DNA of 64,000 nt from Burkholderiales bacterium (GTDB lineage Bacteria; Pseudomonadota; Gammaproteobacteria; Burkholderiales; Burkholderiaceae_D), in NCBI GenBank assembly GCA_016177875.1, contig JACOUL010000026.1, forward strand, positions 62,001 to 126,000, given 5' to 3'. Under the pieces are notes generated by a model. That model was not told the DNA's origin, made no database searches, and worked only from the letters and a program-made list of their open reading frames with translations. The stretch's first letter is position 1, and each line of letters begins with the position of its first letter. The position numbers and the translations under genes are program-made. Below are positions 44,861-52,628 of the stretch, one piece after another.

Positions 44861-46423
44861 TTATTGCTTAACCAGGACTTCAAAGCCGGTCAGCGTAATT
44901 TCCTTGCCGCCCCAGCCGATGTTGCACTTGCCTGCAACGACTTTACCCGGATGCACGCCGCCTTGATGGCTGCCGCGGCATACCGGCAGGTTACGGCCCG
45001 GTTCTTGACCACCGATTACGGCATTGGCCGGAACGTTCGGTCCGCCAACCCACGCGAGCTTAGCGCCGTTGTTGATCAGCACTTCGAAGCCACCGAGGGT
45101 GATTTCCTTGCCGCCCCAACCAATGTTGCACTTGCCTGCAACGACTTTGCCCGGATGCACGCCGCCTTGATGGCTGCCGCGGCATACCGGCAGGTTACGG
45201 CCCGGTTCTTGACCGCCGATTACGGCATTGGCCGGAACGTTCGGTCCGCCAACCCACGCCAGGCTGCCGCCGGTAGAACCGGAAGTGCTGCCGCCGCTGG
45301 TCGGGGTGCTGCTACCGCCGCCGGCGGGAGGATTGATGTAATTACCAAAGTACTTGCTGCACTTCGGATAGGTATAAGCACCAATGGTTGCGGAAACGCC
45401 GCTGGAGTCGACAATCGCTGCAATCTGTGCGGACGCACGTACGATGTCTTCTTCGGTAATGGCGTTCGATGCGGTATCGATCGCGGTGTAAGCCTGGCTG
45501 GCCTTATCACCTACTTGGTAGGCCTTCTCTGCGGCCTGCAGTGCTTTGCTACCTTTTTTGGCTTCTTCATAGGCCTTCTTCAGCTGGTCGTATTTCTTCT
45601 TCAGCTCAGCCAATTTACCCGCCTTGGAAGCCGAATTGGCGCCGGACTGCGCGGCACTGGACGAACCCAGAGTAGCCACGGTAATTGCCAGCGATCCCAC
45701 GGAGGAAACTTGATCGAAGATGATGGATGCGCAAGTCGTGGAATCTTTAGCGGAACCCATGCCGCACTCGACCCACTTCGGAGGTGCCTTGCCCCAGCAT
45801 ACCGGGCCAACGCCGCTGTAGCCGTCATTACACTTCTTGTAGCACAGACCGGCGTCATACTCTTCACCCGGCGAACAGTTCGCGGTCTTGGGCGCGCTGG
45901 CGATCTGAATCTTCTTGGCGCAAGACAAATCGAATTGACCGCCTAAACCCAAAGCGCCGCAGTTCGGCGTGTCCGGGCGGCAGATACAGCATCCAAAAGC
46001 GTGATAACCGGATTTGCACTTCGGATAAATGATTTCGCCGTTCTTCTCGCAACCCTGCGGATTGTCTCGTGCGCAACGTCCGCGCGCACCGTCCAGGCTG
46101 AATGCCTTGTCGCCGAATTTCCAGGGATAGCCGGCGCCGCGGCCGTACTCGGACTTGCGGCAGAATAGGCCGTCGTCACGCATGCCGCTCGGGCAAACCG
46201 AATGGCAGTCGAGACCTTTACGTTCCATGCCTGCGGGGCAGCGATCGTAGCAAAGCAGGCCGACTTTCTCTAAACCGTTCGGGCAAGTGCCGGGAATGGT
46301 ACCGACGCCGCGCCCATAGGAATCACGCCAGCAAAACTCCGGCTCTGCCATTGCAGAGGTCGTAAATACGGCAATCAGCGTGGTAAACACCACACTGAAA
46401 ACCACCTTCAATAGTTTATTCAT
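44861..46423 (-). CDS. Secreted cysteine-rich protein with two C-terminal DM9-like repeats
   Basis: 520 residues. A signal peptide ends near AMA (residue 26). Residues 27-225 are cysteine-rich, with repeated GLLCYDRCPAGM, GLDCHSVCPSGM and GLCYKKC-GVGPVCW modules; the whole protein has 26 cysteines. Residues about 240-345 are Ala/Lys-rich helices (KAGKLAELKKKYDQLKKAYE). A Gly/Ser/Thr linker (about 360-387) leads to two 65-residue repeats (388-452, 456-520) starting LAWVGGPNVPANAVIGGQEP and containing PGKVVAGKCNIGWGGKEI, the pattern of DM9/DUF3421 lectin-like repeats. The function is unknown; a lectin-guided secreted protein or toxin is an inference. A DsbA-type gene lies two genes upstream. 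Confidence 0.7.
   Translation of the reverse strand: MNKLLKVVFSVVFTTLIAVFTTSAMAEPEFCWRDSYGRGVGTIPGTCPNGLEKVGLLCYDRCPAGMERKGLDCHSVCPSGMRDDGLFCRKSEYGRGAGYPWKFGDKAFSLDGARGRCARDNPQGCEKNGEIIYPKCKSGYHAFGCCICRPDTPNCGALGLGGQFDLSCAKKIQIASAPKTANCSPGEEYDAGLCYKKCNDGYSGVGPVCWGKAPPKWVECGMGSAKDSTTCASIIFDQVSSVGSLAITVATLGSSSAAQSGANSASKAGKLAELKKKYDQLKKAYEEAKKGSKALQAAEKAYQVGDKASQAYTAIDTASNAITEEDIVRASAQIAAIVDSSGVSATIGAYTYPKCSKYFGNYINPPAGGGSSTPTSGGSTSGSTGGSLAWVGGPNVPANAVIGGQEPGRNLPVCRGSHQGGVHPGKVVAGKCNIGWGGKEITLGGFEVLINNGAKLAWVGGPNVPANAVIGGQEPGRNLPVCRGSHQGGVHPGKVVAGKCNIGWGGKEITLTGFEVLVKQ
44874..45264 (-). repeat. 204-bp period tandem repeat coding the DM9-like repeats
   Basis: Copies at 44874-45060 and 45078-45264 are in frame and nearly identical over more than 60 bp in their centre, with most differences near one edge. 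This indicates a recent duplication or ongoing gene conversion inside the gene. Confidence 0.85.
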
Positions 46424-46475
46424 GCTTTTCTCTCCCTAAATTAGAACAACTGAATAGGCTTTGTTGTTATCAATG

Positions 46476-46883
46476 TTATTTTTTTGCCGGCTGTTTAGCC
46501 TTGGCGATTGCCTCGCTGGCCTTCACGTGCTGCTCACCGATCTCTTGATTCGATTTCTGGCTTTCGGAATAGACCTGCTCAGCCAGTTTTACGTGCTGCT
46601 GATTTTTTGGATCCAGCTTTTGAAGCGCCGTTTGCATCGCATCACCGGCCGCTTGACGCTTTTTCATTTCCTCGTCGATTTGCTTCTCCAACGCGGCGGC
46701 GGCGGCAGCATCGGTTACCGGTTTGCTCAGCAAGCCCATCAAGGTTTTGGAAGATGCCTTGTAAGCTTCGAAATTCTTCTGTACGTCAGACTCCTGAGCC
46801 AGAACAGCAGAGGTAAAGGTCAAGCCGGTCAAGGCGAGAGCTGCCGCTGCAATCGTATGCCGAAGTGGCTTATTTATTTTCAT
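46476..46883 (-). CDS. Small periplasmic helical protein
   Basis: 135 residues. A signal peptide (MKINKPLRHTIAAAALALTG, cleavage near VLAQ at residue 30) is followed by a lysine/glutamine/alanine-rich, almost entirely helical body with heptad-like spacing and no cysteine. I do not recognise the family. It sits 52 bp upstream of the cysteine-rich gene and 38 bp downstream of the DsbA-like gene on the same strand, so the three look like one operon exporting periplasmic or secreted products. A chaperone or coiled-coil partner role is only a guess. Confidence 0.65.
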   Translation of the reverse strand: MKINKPLRHTIAAAALALTGLTFTSAVLAQESDVQKNFEAYKASSKTLMGLLSKPVTDAAAAAALEKQIDEEMKKRQAAGDAMQTALQKLDPKNQQHVKLAEQVYSESQKSNQEIGEQHVKASEAIAKAKQPAKK

Positions 46884-46921
46884 CGAAACGCCCCTTTCTT
46901 TTCACGAAAAATTTAAACGAA

Positions 46922-47683
46922 TTACTTAACCTGCTTCTGGCGTTCTGCCTGCACCAGTCCAATCAATTGGTTCACATCCGCAGCGCCGGGAATCAGACGA
47001 TCGCCGATGATAAAGGCCGGCGTGCCATTAATGTTCAAAGCACTACCCTGACGATGGTTTTTCTGCAGTTCGGCATCCCAAGCAGGATCTTTCATGTCCT
47101 TTTGCAGCTTGTTGTAATCCAGCTTGAGTTTTTGACTGATGCTCTTGATCGTGGCTTCATCAGCCCTGGGCGACGTCATCAAGGCGAAGTGAAATTCAGT
47201 AAATTTTCCCTGCCGCTGCGCGGCGAGCGCCGCCTTGGAGGCAAAGAGAGATTGTTCGCTCAAAATCGGAAATTCTTTATACACGACGCGAACGCCCGGA
47301 TCGCGCTTCATCAGTTCGACTACGCTAGGTGCAACCTTCTTGCAATAGCCGCAGTTGTAATCATAGAACTGGACGACGGTGACGTCGCCCTTGGCATTGC
47401 CGGCAACCGGTGAAGCTTTGTCGGCTTCCAATTCCGCCCTCATCGATTTCAATGCTATTGACGCCTGCTTTTGCTGCTCCGCCTCTTCCTGAGCTTGCAA
47501 CGCAACCATGGCATCGCGAATAACTCCCGGATTTTTCATGAGGTATTGCTTGATCACTTCCTCGATCGCTTGTTTATCTTGCGCACTCATCGGTGAAGCG
47601 GAAGTAGCGGTTTGAGCAAAGGCATTGTGCTGGATGAGACAGGCGACCAGCATCGCAGGGAAAAGACGGAAAACGTTTTTCAC
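46922..47683 (-). CDS. DsbA-family thiol:disulfide oxidoreductase (ScsC/Com1-like)
   Basis: 253 residues. A signal peptide ends at NAFAQ (about 24), followed by a helical N-terminal extension (about 35-90) like the trimerisation region of ScsC-type proteins, and a DsbA domain with active site CGYC in YDYNCGYCKKVAPS. The cis-proline loop is NGTPAFIIGDRLIPG. It acts in the periplasm as an oxidase or isomerase of disulfides. It is first in the three-gene group ending with a 26-cysteine secreted protein, a plausible dedicated substrate. Confidence 0.85.
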   Translation of the reverse strand: MKNVFRLFPAMLVACLIQHNAFAQTATSASPMSAQDKQAIEEVIKQYLMKNPGVIRDAMVALQAQEEAEQQKQASIALKSMRAELEADKASPVAGNAKGDVTVVQFYDYNCGYCKKVAPSVVELMKRDPGVRVVYKEFPILSEQSLFASKAALAAQRQGKFTEFHFALMTSPRADEATIKSISQKLKLDYNKLQKDMKDPAWDAELQKNHRQGSALNINGTPAFIIGDRLIPGAADVNQLIGLVQAERQKQVK

Positions 47684-47863
47684 GGTGTTTAATGACTTAA
47701 GAAAGAAAGGTGGAAAAAACCGACTACGACATGCGGTTATTCTTTTATTTGCGCGGCGTTTTGATCGCCGTTTTCTTGATTCACATTCAGGCTATTCGCT
47801 TGCATAAGTGTTATAGCGGCTGCGATAGTAACATAGGATTTTCGCCACAAAACCGTCGGAAAT

Positions 47864-47899
47864 AAAAAAACCCAGCATCGTCGCGATGACGATGCCGGA
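47864..47899 (-). terminator. Intrinsic terminator after the aceB remnant
   Basis: GCATCGTC (47875-47882) pairs with GACGATGC (47888-47895) around GCGAT. On the minus strand it is followed by TTTTTTT. It is 19 bp past the remnant's stop, the spacing expected of an intact gene's own terminator. The rest of the gap 47684-47863 is the upstream region of the DsbA-like gene. Confidence 0.85.
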
Positions 47900-47917
47900 C
47901 TTGAATTTAGCTGCGAA

Positions 47918-48121
47918 TTAAATCTCTTCGCACCAGGGCAAAATCAAGAACTCTTCGAAGTTCTCGGACGTCGACATCTTCTCGAAAATTTGTGCAACGC
48001 GATCATCGGCCGGACCGATGATCTGGTTAGCCCAGTTCGGCGTGTTGGAATAAATGCGGCGCCTCCGACAAGTGCAATTTGCCAGCCGTTCGTCGAGCTT
48101 TTGCCGTTTGAAAGGCTCCAA
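47918..48121 (-). pseudogene. Probable 3' remnant of malate synthase (aceB)
   Basis: A 67-codon open frame whose last 25 residues read VAQIFEKMSTSENFEEFLIL-PWCEEI. This matches the C-terminal pattern of malate synthase A (a FEEM-STS-F-EFLTLPAYE type ending), while the upstream 35 codons show no malate synthase features. The gene sits in front of its own terminator and divergent from a LysR gene, a common setting for aceB. I infer that most of aceB was deleted, leaving the 3' end. The alternative is a small unrelated gene. Confidence 0.45.
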
Positions 48122-48205
48122 GCATATTCAATTTAAATGCACATAAACAGTATGTTTTATCATGTGATTATTGCGTTTTAGTTAAAAATATATTCTACTG
48201 CCCCT

Positions 48206-49114
48206 ATGGACCAGTTCAAGCAAATCTCGACTTTTGTCGAAGTGATCAATCGAGGCAGCCTTACCGCAGCAGCGCGTGCAGAGGGTATCGCGCCTGCCAT
48301 GATCAGCAGGCGCCTCGATGCATTGGAAGAACGTTTGGGCGCCAAACTCCTGCAGCGCTCCACGCGGAAAATCGCCCTGACCGACGAAGGCACGGCTTTC
48401 CTCGAAGATTGCCAGCGTATTCTGGCTGAACTGGAAGAGGCGGAAGCAGCTGTCTCGGAGCGCAGCGCCAAAGCAACCGGGCATCTTACTATTTCGGCGC
48501 CCGCCGGTTTCGGCCGCTGGCACGTTGCTCCCTTAGTACCCTCTTTCCTGGCTGAACATCGTGAATTGAGTGTCACACTCAGCTTGAATGATCGCGTCGT
48601 AGACTTAATCGGCGAAGGCATCGATGTCGCGATTCGCATCGCTACGATGACAGACTCCAACCTGGTGCGCGTCAAGCTTGCCGATAATCAACGGGTCGTG
48701 GTTGCCTCGCCACTCTATCTCAAGCGTCACGGCACGCCGAAAACGCTGGGCGACCTAAGCAAACACAATTGCCTCGCCATCAGCAGCGACGGCAGCCAAC
48801 GCGGCTGGACCTTCCGCCAAAACGGCAAGAACGTGACGGTCAAGGTCAGCGGCAATATGGAATGCAACGACGGTGAAGTCCTGCACAATTGGGCACTCGC
48901 CGGCAAAGGCTTGGCATGGCGTTCGATGTGGGAAGTCGGCAAGGAAATTGAATCGGGCAAACTCGTTACGGTATTGAATGAATACGCCGCGCCGGGCAAT
49001 GATGTTTATGCGGTATTTTCCCAACGCCGGCATTTGCCGCTACGCGTACGCGCCTTCGTCGATTTCTTGCGGCACGCCTATGGGGAACCTGGATATTGGA
49101 AGAAGTCGAAATAA
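48206..49114 (+). CDS. LysR-family transcriptional regulator
   Basis: 302 residues. The N-terminal winged helix-turn-helix (about 1-60) reads FVEVINRGSLTAAARAEGIAPAMISRRLDALEERLGAKLLQRSTR, followed by a type 2 periplasmic-binding-like effector domain (about 90-295). The ligand cannot be told from sequence. It is divergent from the presumed aceB remnant, so it may once have controlled glyoxylate bypass expression. All domains look intact, so it may now regulate other targets. Confidence 0.9.
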   Translation: MDQFKQISTFVEVINRGSLTAAARAEGIAPAMISRRLDALEERLGAKLLQRSTRKIALTDEGTAFLEDCQRILAELEEAEAAVSERSAKATGHLTISAPAGFGRWHVAPLVPSFLAEHRELSVTLSLNDRVVDLIGEGIDVAIRIATMTDSNLVRVKLADNQRVVVASPLYLKRHGTPKTLGDLSKHNCLAISSDGSQRGWTFRQNGKNVTVKVSGNMECNDGEVLHNWALAGKGLAWRSMWEVGKEIESGKLVTVLNEYAAPGNDVYAVFSQRRHLPLRVRAFVDFLRHAYGEPGYWKKSK

Positions 49115-49115
49115 G

Positions 49116-49289
49116 ATGGAACAGACTTCAACAACTTACTCGTCAGGCACCGTGTCGATCGGAGCAGCAAGAAACATCATCGCCAAGTTCCCTGACGACA
49201 AGACCTGTTGCACGGCGCTTTGCCGCGCTGGTTTGAATGAGTCAATAGACGTTTATTTGCCGGTAGTCCAGCTGCGTCAGGTTAAGTGA
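49116..49289 (+). CDS. Possible small hypothetical protein after lysR
   Basis: A 57-codon frame starts 2 nt after the lysR stop codon, with GGAAGAAG about 12 nt upstream of the ATG. The product (MEQTSTTYSSGTVSIGAARN...) contains two adjacent cysteines and no recognisable domain. It could be a short coupled gene or chance; codon use is unremarkable. Without it, the 243-bp gap between lysR and cspA would be empty apart from the terminator near 49325. Confidence 0.25.
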   Translation: MEQTSTTYSSGTVSIGAARNIIAKFPDDKTCCTALCRAGLNESIDVYLPVVQLRQVK

Positions 49290-49309
49290 ATTTCGGAAAC
49301 GGAATGCCT

Positions 49310-49341
49310 AAAAAAAATCCCCGGCGAACCGGGGATTTTTG
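49310..49341 (-). terminator. Intrinsic terminator of the cold-shock gene
   Basis: ATCCCCGG/CCGGGGAT with a CGAA tetraloop (49317-49336), with A-run and T-run on either side, so it is bidirectional. Confidence 0.9.
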
Positions 49342-49357
49342 CGCAATTTTGCCTGGA

Positions 49358-49561
49358 TTACATCGGCTGAATGTTCGACGCTTGCTTGCCCTTCGGGCCG
49401 GTCGTGATTTCGAACTGCACGCGCTGATTTTCTTTCAGCGATTTGAAGCCGTTCGATTGAATCGCGGAGAAATGCGCGAACAAGTCCTCGCCGCCTTCAT
49501 CGGGAGTAATAAAACCAAAACCTTTTGCATCGTTGAACCATTTGACAGTACCAGTTGCCAT
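49358..49561 (-). CDS. Cold-shock protein, CspA family
   Basis: 67 residues, the standard length. It has RNP1 KGFGFI and RNP2 DLFAHFSA in a five-stranded OB fold: [20 protein letters not shown]. It binds single-stranded RNA and DNA and acts as an RNA chaperone. The leader of about 100 nt (from a TATAAT at 49671-49676) is longer than usual, as in cold-regulated csp genes, but no cold-box was identified. Which csp paralogue it is cannot be said. Confidence 0.95.
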   Translation of the reverse strand: MATGTVKWFNDAKGFGFITPDEGGEDLFAHFSAIQSNGFKSLKENQRVQFEITTGPKGKQASNIQPM

Positions 49562-49670
49562 ACCATTTCCTTTAAAAATTAAAACTGAGCCTTCGCTCGA
49601 TACATCGTGTGAAGCAAGAAGGGAATGACAGACTAACTGTTACCGCTACCTCGAATCTCACCGACGCCGC

Positions 49671-49676
49671 ATTATA
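49671..49676 (-). promoter_or_regulatory. -10 box of the cold-shock gene
   Basis: A perfect TATAAT on the minus strand, about 110 bp upstream of the ATG; the -35 region is weak. It implies a leader of about 100 nt. Confidence 0.5.
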
Positions 49677-49809
49677 CTCGCAAAATACGAGTACCGTTCC
49701 GCTTTGACGTGAAGTATTCGCCGATGTTCAGTCTCCGTGTATCGAATTCGTCAGATCGAGGGCACCATTTCCCCTTTCATCGGTCGATGAAACATAGGAG
49801 GAACGACAT

Positions 49810-49998
49810 ATGCAGCTCGAACTCGATGATCAAGAGCAAGATACGCTCGAAGAAGTATTAAAAAGTTTTCTGTCCGAATTGCGTTCGGAAGTGGGACATA
49901 CGGATCGCTTGGAATTCCGCGAACAGCTCAAAGGACAGGAAGTTTTAATCAAGCAAATTCTGGGCAAGCTGGACCAGGCGCATTCGCGCCATGTCTGA
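49810..49998 (+). CDS. Small conserved-looking hypothetical protein
   Basis: 62 residues, acidic and helical: MQLELDDQEQDTLEEVLKSF followed by LSELRSEVGHTD. A very strong Shine-Dalgarno (AGGAGGA) lies 7-8 nt upstream of the ATG, which supports translation. I do not recognise a named family, though similar short proteins of this helix-turn-helix-like layout are common in Betaproteobacteria. It is convergent with the diguanylate cyclase gene, touching end to end. Confidence 0.7.
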   Translation: MQLELDDQEQDTLEEVLKSFLSELRSEVGHTDRLEFREQLKGQEVLIKQILGKLDQAHSRHV

Positions 49999-52323
49999 TT
50001 ATGTCAGCATGGCGTAGGTGTTTCTGCCGGCCGACTTGGCTTGGTAGAGCGCTTCGTCCGCGCGCCTTAAGAGCAGCATGGCATCTTCCTCATCGCCTTG
50101 GCGTACGGTGATGCCGATGCTGGCTGTGACTTTGCGTTCCTTGCCGCCAACGGCGAAATCCTGATGCATGGCAGAGACGATTTTTCCGGCCACCGCCGGC
50201 GCCTCGTCCGCGTTGGATAAGCCTTCCAGGATGATCACAAATTCGTCGCCCGCCAATCGTGCGACCGTGTCGGTTTCGCGCACGCAGCGCAAAAGGCGTT
50301 GCGCGAATTCCCTGAGCACTTCATCCCCGCTTTGATGGCCGAGCGTATCGTTGATTTCCTTGAAGTAATCGATATCGAGGAACATGACTGCCATCAGCGT
50401 GCCGTTGCGGCGACTATGGCGAATGGCGTCGATTAATCTTTCTTCGAAGTGTGCGCGGTTGCCGATACCGGTGAGCGAATCGAATCGGATCAGATTGCGT
50501 AATTGCGCTTCGATCTGCTTTAAGGCGGTAATGTCGTCCACCATGCCGAAGAATCCGGCCACGCGCCCTTGCGGATCGATATCGGGAATGTAGCTCACAC
50601 GCTCATGGCGCACAGTATTGCCTTGCTTGACTTGCCGCTCGAAGTTGGCCGCTGTGCCGGACAATGCTTGACGAATATAGGGACGGCTCACCGTATACAC
50701 TTCCGGTCCGAGCACTTCCCAAGTGCGCATACCGCACAACTCTTCATGCAAGATGCCGTACGCTTCTTCATAGCGTCGATTGGCGAAGGCGACGCGTTCG
50801 TCCGGCGTCACATAAGCGATCAACGCAGGAACATTGTCCGTGATGAGCCGCAGGCGCTGCTCGCTCTTGAGCAAGGCCAATTCTCCGGCGCGATGCGCGG
50901 TGATGTCTTCCAGGCTCGCGACATAGCCGTTCGCTTTGCCGTCAACAATAATGGTCACTGCTTTGACCGACACCCAAATGATGCCGCCATTCTTGTGGCG
51001 CAAGCGGCAAATCCGCGTATAAGACGCCATCTCGACGGCATCGCTTCCGGGCAGCTCTTTCCATAGCGCATATCGATCATCCGGATGCACACAGCGCCGC
51101 CAACCCTTACCTGCCGCTTTATCCGGCGCAAGGCCCGAGATCCGTTCAAATGCTTGGTTTGCGTAATTGCAGTTGCCTTGGCCGTCGAAACACAACACGC
51201 CCAATGGCGATGCCTCGTTGATTGCGTCCAGCTGCGCTTGCCGCTGGCATATTTCCATTGCGCGCAGGCAGCTTTCGGTAATGACTGCGCTGACTTCTTC
51301 ATGTAAGGATGGGTTTGCCATTGCAAGAGGCGGAAGCGGCGCCGGATTATTTGCGTTGAGGCGCATGCGCGATATGAACCTCGGTCCCCATCCCCAAACG
51401 AGCAGGCCGCTCACCAATGCAGCCATGAATGCTAAACCCGGTAGCGCTGACCAAGCATGGTCGAAGGGAAGCAGCGATTCGGCCTGCGATGAGACTGCGG
51501 TGAGAATCCAGCCGCTGCTTTGCAGACGTTGCGTCGCGACTAGTTCCGGCGTGGAAACATAAGCCGGCTCAGCGACGTCCTTATTGTTACGCACGGGGAT
51601 GATCACTTGCCTGTCATCGTTTCGATTCAAGACTGTATTGAGCAGCCGCGACGGCATAGTATGCGCAAGCAAGTTGCCGTCAGGCGTACTCATATAGGCA
51701 TAGCCGCGCGCACCCGCTTTGAAAGGCTCCAAGCGCTCGGACAAGTTCAGCCGCGAAAAATCCATCAAGCCTGCAGTGACGAGCGCAACCTTGCCTTCGC
51801 CGTCGCGCACAGGCGATGCCAGGATCACCCAGGATTGCCCTCTTTCCTGAGCAGGAAGAGACAATCCGATGAGGTTCTTGCCCGAACTCGCCGCCTCTTT
51901 TGCCAATTGCAGGACTGCGGCGCGGCGATCGCTATCATCGGCTTGCTCAGCTTGAGGAAAATCGACCAGGCTGTTCTCCGTGACGTCGAATACGGAAAAT
52001 TGATCGAACTGGCGTTGTGCAACGGGGAATTTCTTTAGGAGACCGGCCATGCGCTGGACGTCTCCGCCGACACGCAGCAAATTCGCGGACAGTTCTTGCA
52101 ATGCCGCTTGACGCAACAGCAGCTGGCGGTCGATGGCGCGTGCCGTTTGCGCAAGCAGCAAGTCCTGGCGGTCGACCAAGCTCTCAATAAGCGCCGAGCG
52201 TGCCCCGGCCAGCAAAGCGGCGGCAACCGCCAGAGTGGCCGCAAAAACCACGATGGCAACCATGACCGCCATACGAATCCGTGAAGCGCTCGACGAAAAA
52301 AAAGACCTGCTCTCTGAATGCAT
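49999..52323 (-). CDS. Membrane diguanylate cyclase with dCache-like sensor and two PAS domains
   Basis: 774 residues. TM1 (about 17-40) and TM2 (about 291-313) flank a periplasmic dCache-like sensor. Two PAS domains follow (about 355-470 and 480-600) and a GGDEF domain to the end. The signature reads AGDEF (691-695), a tolerated variant, and an RETD I-site lies five residues before it, so the enzyme is probably active and feedback-inhibited by c-di-GMP. No EAL domain is present. It would respond to an extracellular ligand. PilZ and PgaC/PgaD in the window are possible c-di-GMP readers. Confidence 0.9.
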   Translation of the reverse strand: MHSESRSFFSSSASRIRMAVMVAIVVFAATLAVAAALLAGARSALIESLVDRQDLLLAQTARAIDRQLLLRQAALQELSANLLRVGGDVQRMAGLLKKFPVAQRQFDQFSVFDVTENSLVDFPQAEQADDSDRRAAVLQLAKEAASSGKNLIGLSLPAQERGQSWVILASPVRDGEGKVALVTAGLMDFSRLNLSERLEPFKAGARGYAYMSTPDGNLLAHTMPSRLLNTVLNRNDDRQVIIPVRNNKDVAEPAYVSTPELVATQRLQSSGWILTAVSSQAESLLPFDHAWSALPGLAFMAALVSGLLVWGWGPRFISRMRLNANNPAPLPPLAMANPSLHEEVSAVITESCLRAMEICQRQAQLDAINEASPLGVLCFDGQGNCNYANQAFERISGLAPDKAAGKGWRRCVHPDDRYALWKELPGSDAVEMASYTRICRLRHKNGGIIWVSVKAVTIIVDGKANGYVASLEDITAHRAGELALLKSEQRLRLITDNVPALIAYVTPDERVAFANRRYEEAYGILHEELCGMRTWEVLGPEVYTVSRPYIRQALSGTAANFERQVKQGNTVRHERVSYIPDIDPQGRVAGFFGMVDDITALKQIEAQLRNLIRFDSLTGIGNRAHFEERLIDAIRHSRRNGTLMAVMFLDIDYFKEINDTLGHQSGDEVLREFAQRLLRCVRETDTVARLAGDEFVIILEGLSNADEAPAVAGKIVSAMHQDFAVGGKERKVTASIGITVRQGDEEDAMLLLRRADEALYQAKSAGRNTYAMLT

Positions 52324-52400
52324 ACGCCGGATTATCCGTATGCATCATTCGGCCGCCATGCGGATAATCAACTTCAGCGCCACCGATAGTTAATTCTGCG

Positions 52401-52562
52401 CTAGTAGTCAGTCAAGTTGAAGCGGCGGGAAAGAAATCGATGGATTTTTTCGGCTGGCAAGGCGGGAGGAGGCCGCATAGCGAGCTATGCAACGACGAGC
52501 AACGCAGGCAGGCGGAAAAAGACGCGATTTATTCCCGTCGATTTAGCTTGACTGACTACTAG
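52401..52562. repeat. Long palindromic (MITE-like) element, copy 2
   Basis: A 162-bp palindrome with perfect 16-bp terminal inverted repeats (CTAGTAGTCAGTCAAG at 52401-52416 against the complement of 52547-52562). The central hairpin is GCATAGC-GA-GCTATGC at 52475-52490. The segment from GGCAAGGCGGGAG through the core aligns with copy 1 at 7661-7824. It fills most of the 305-bp gap between the divergent diguanylate cyclase and AI-2E-family genes. No open frame is evident. Confidence 0.85.
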
Positions 52563-52628
52563 AGCTGCGGAGTTGGACGCTTCATACGAGATGGGGTACA
52601 TTCCAATTTTTTATCTTCGATTGACCCT

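Noticed and set aside
44831..45946. 371-codon plus-strand frame opposite the cysteine-rich gene, with internal repeats
   Set aside because: Its repeats are only the complement of the DM9 repeats; the minus-strand gene has a signal peptide, conserved motifs and a matching terminator.
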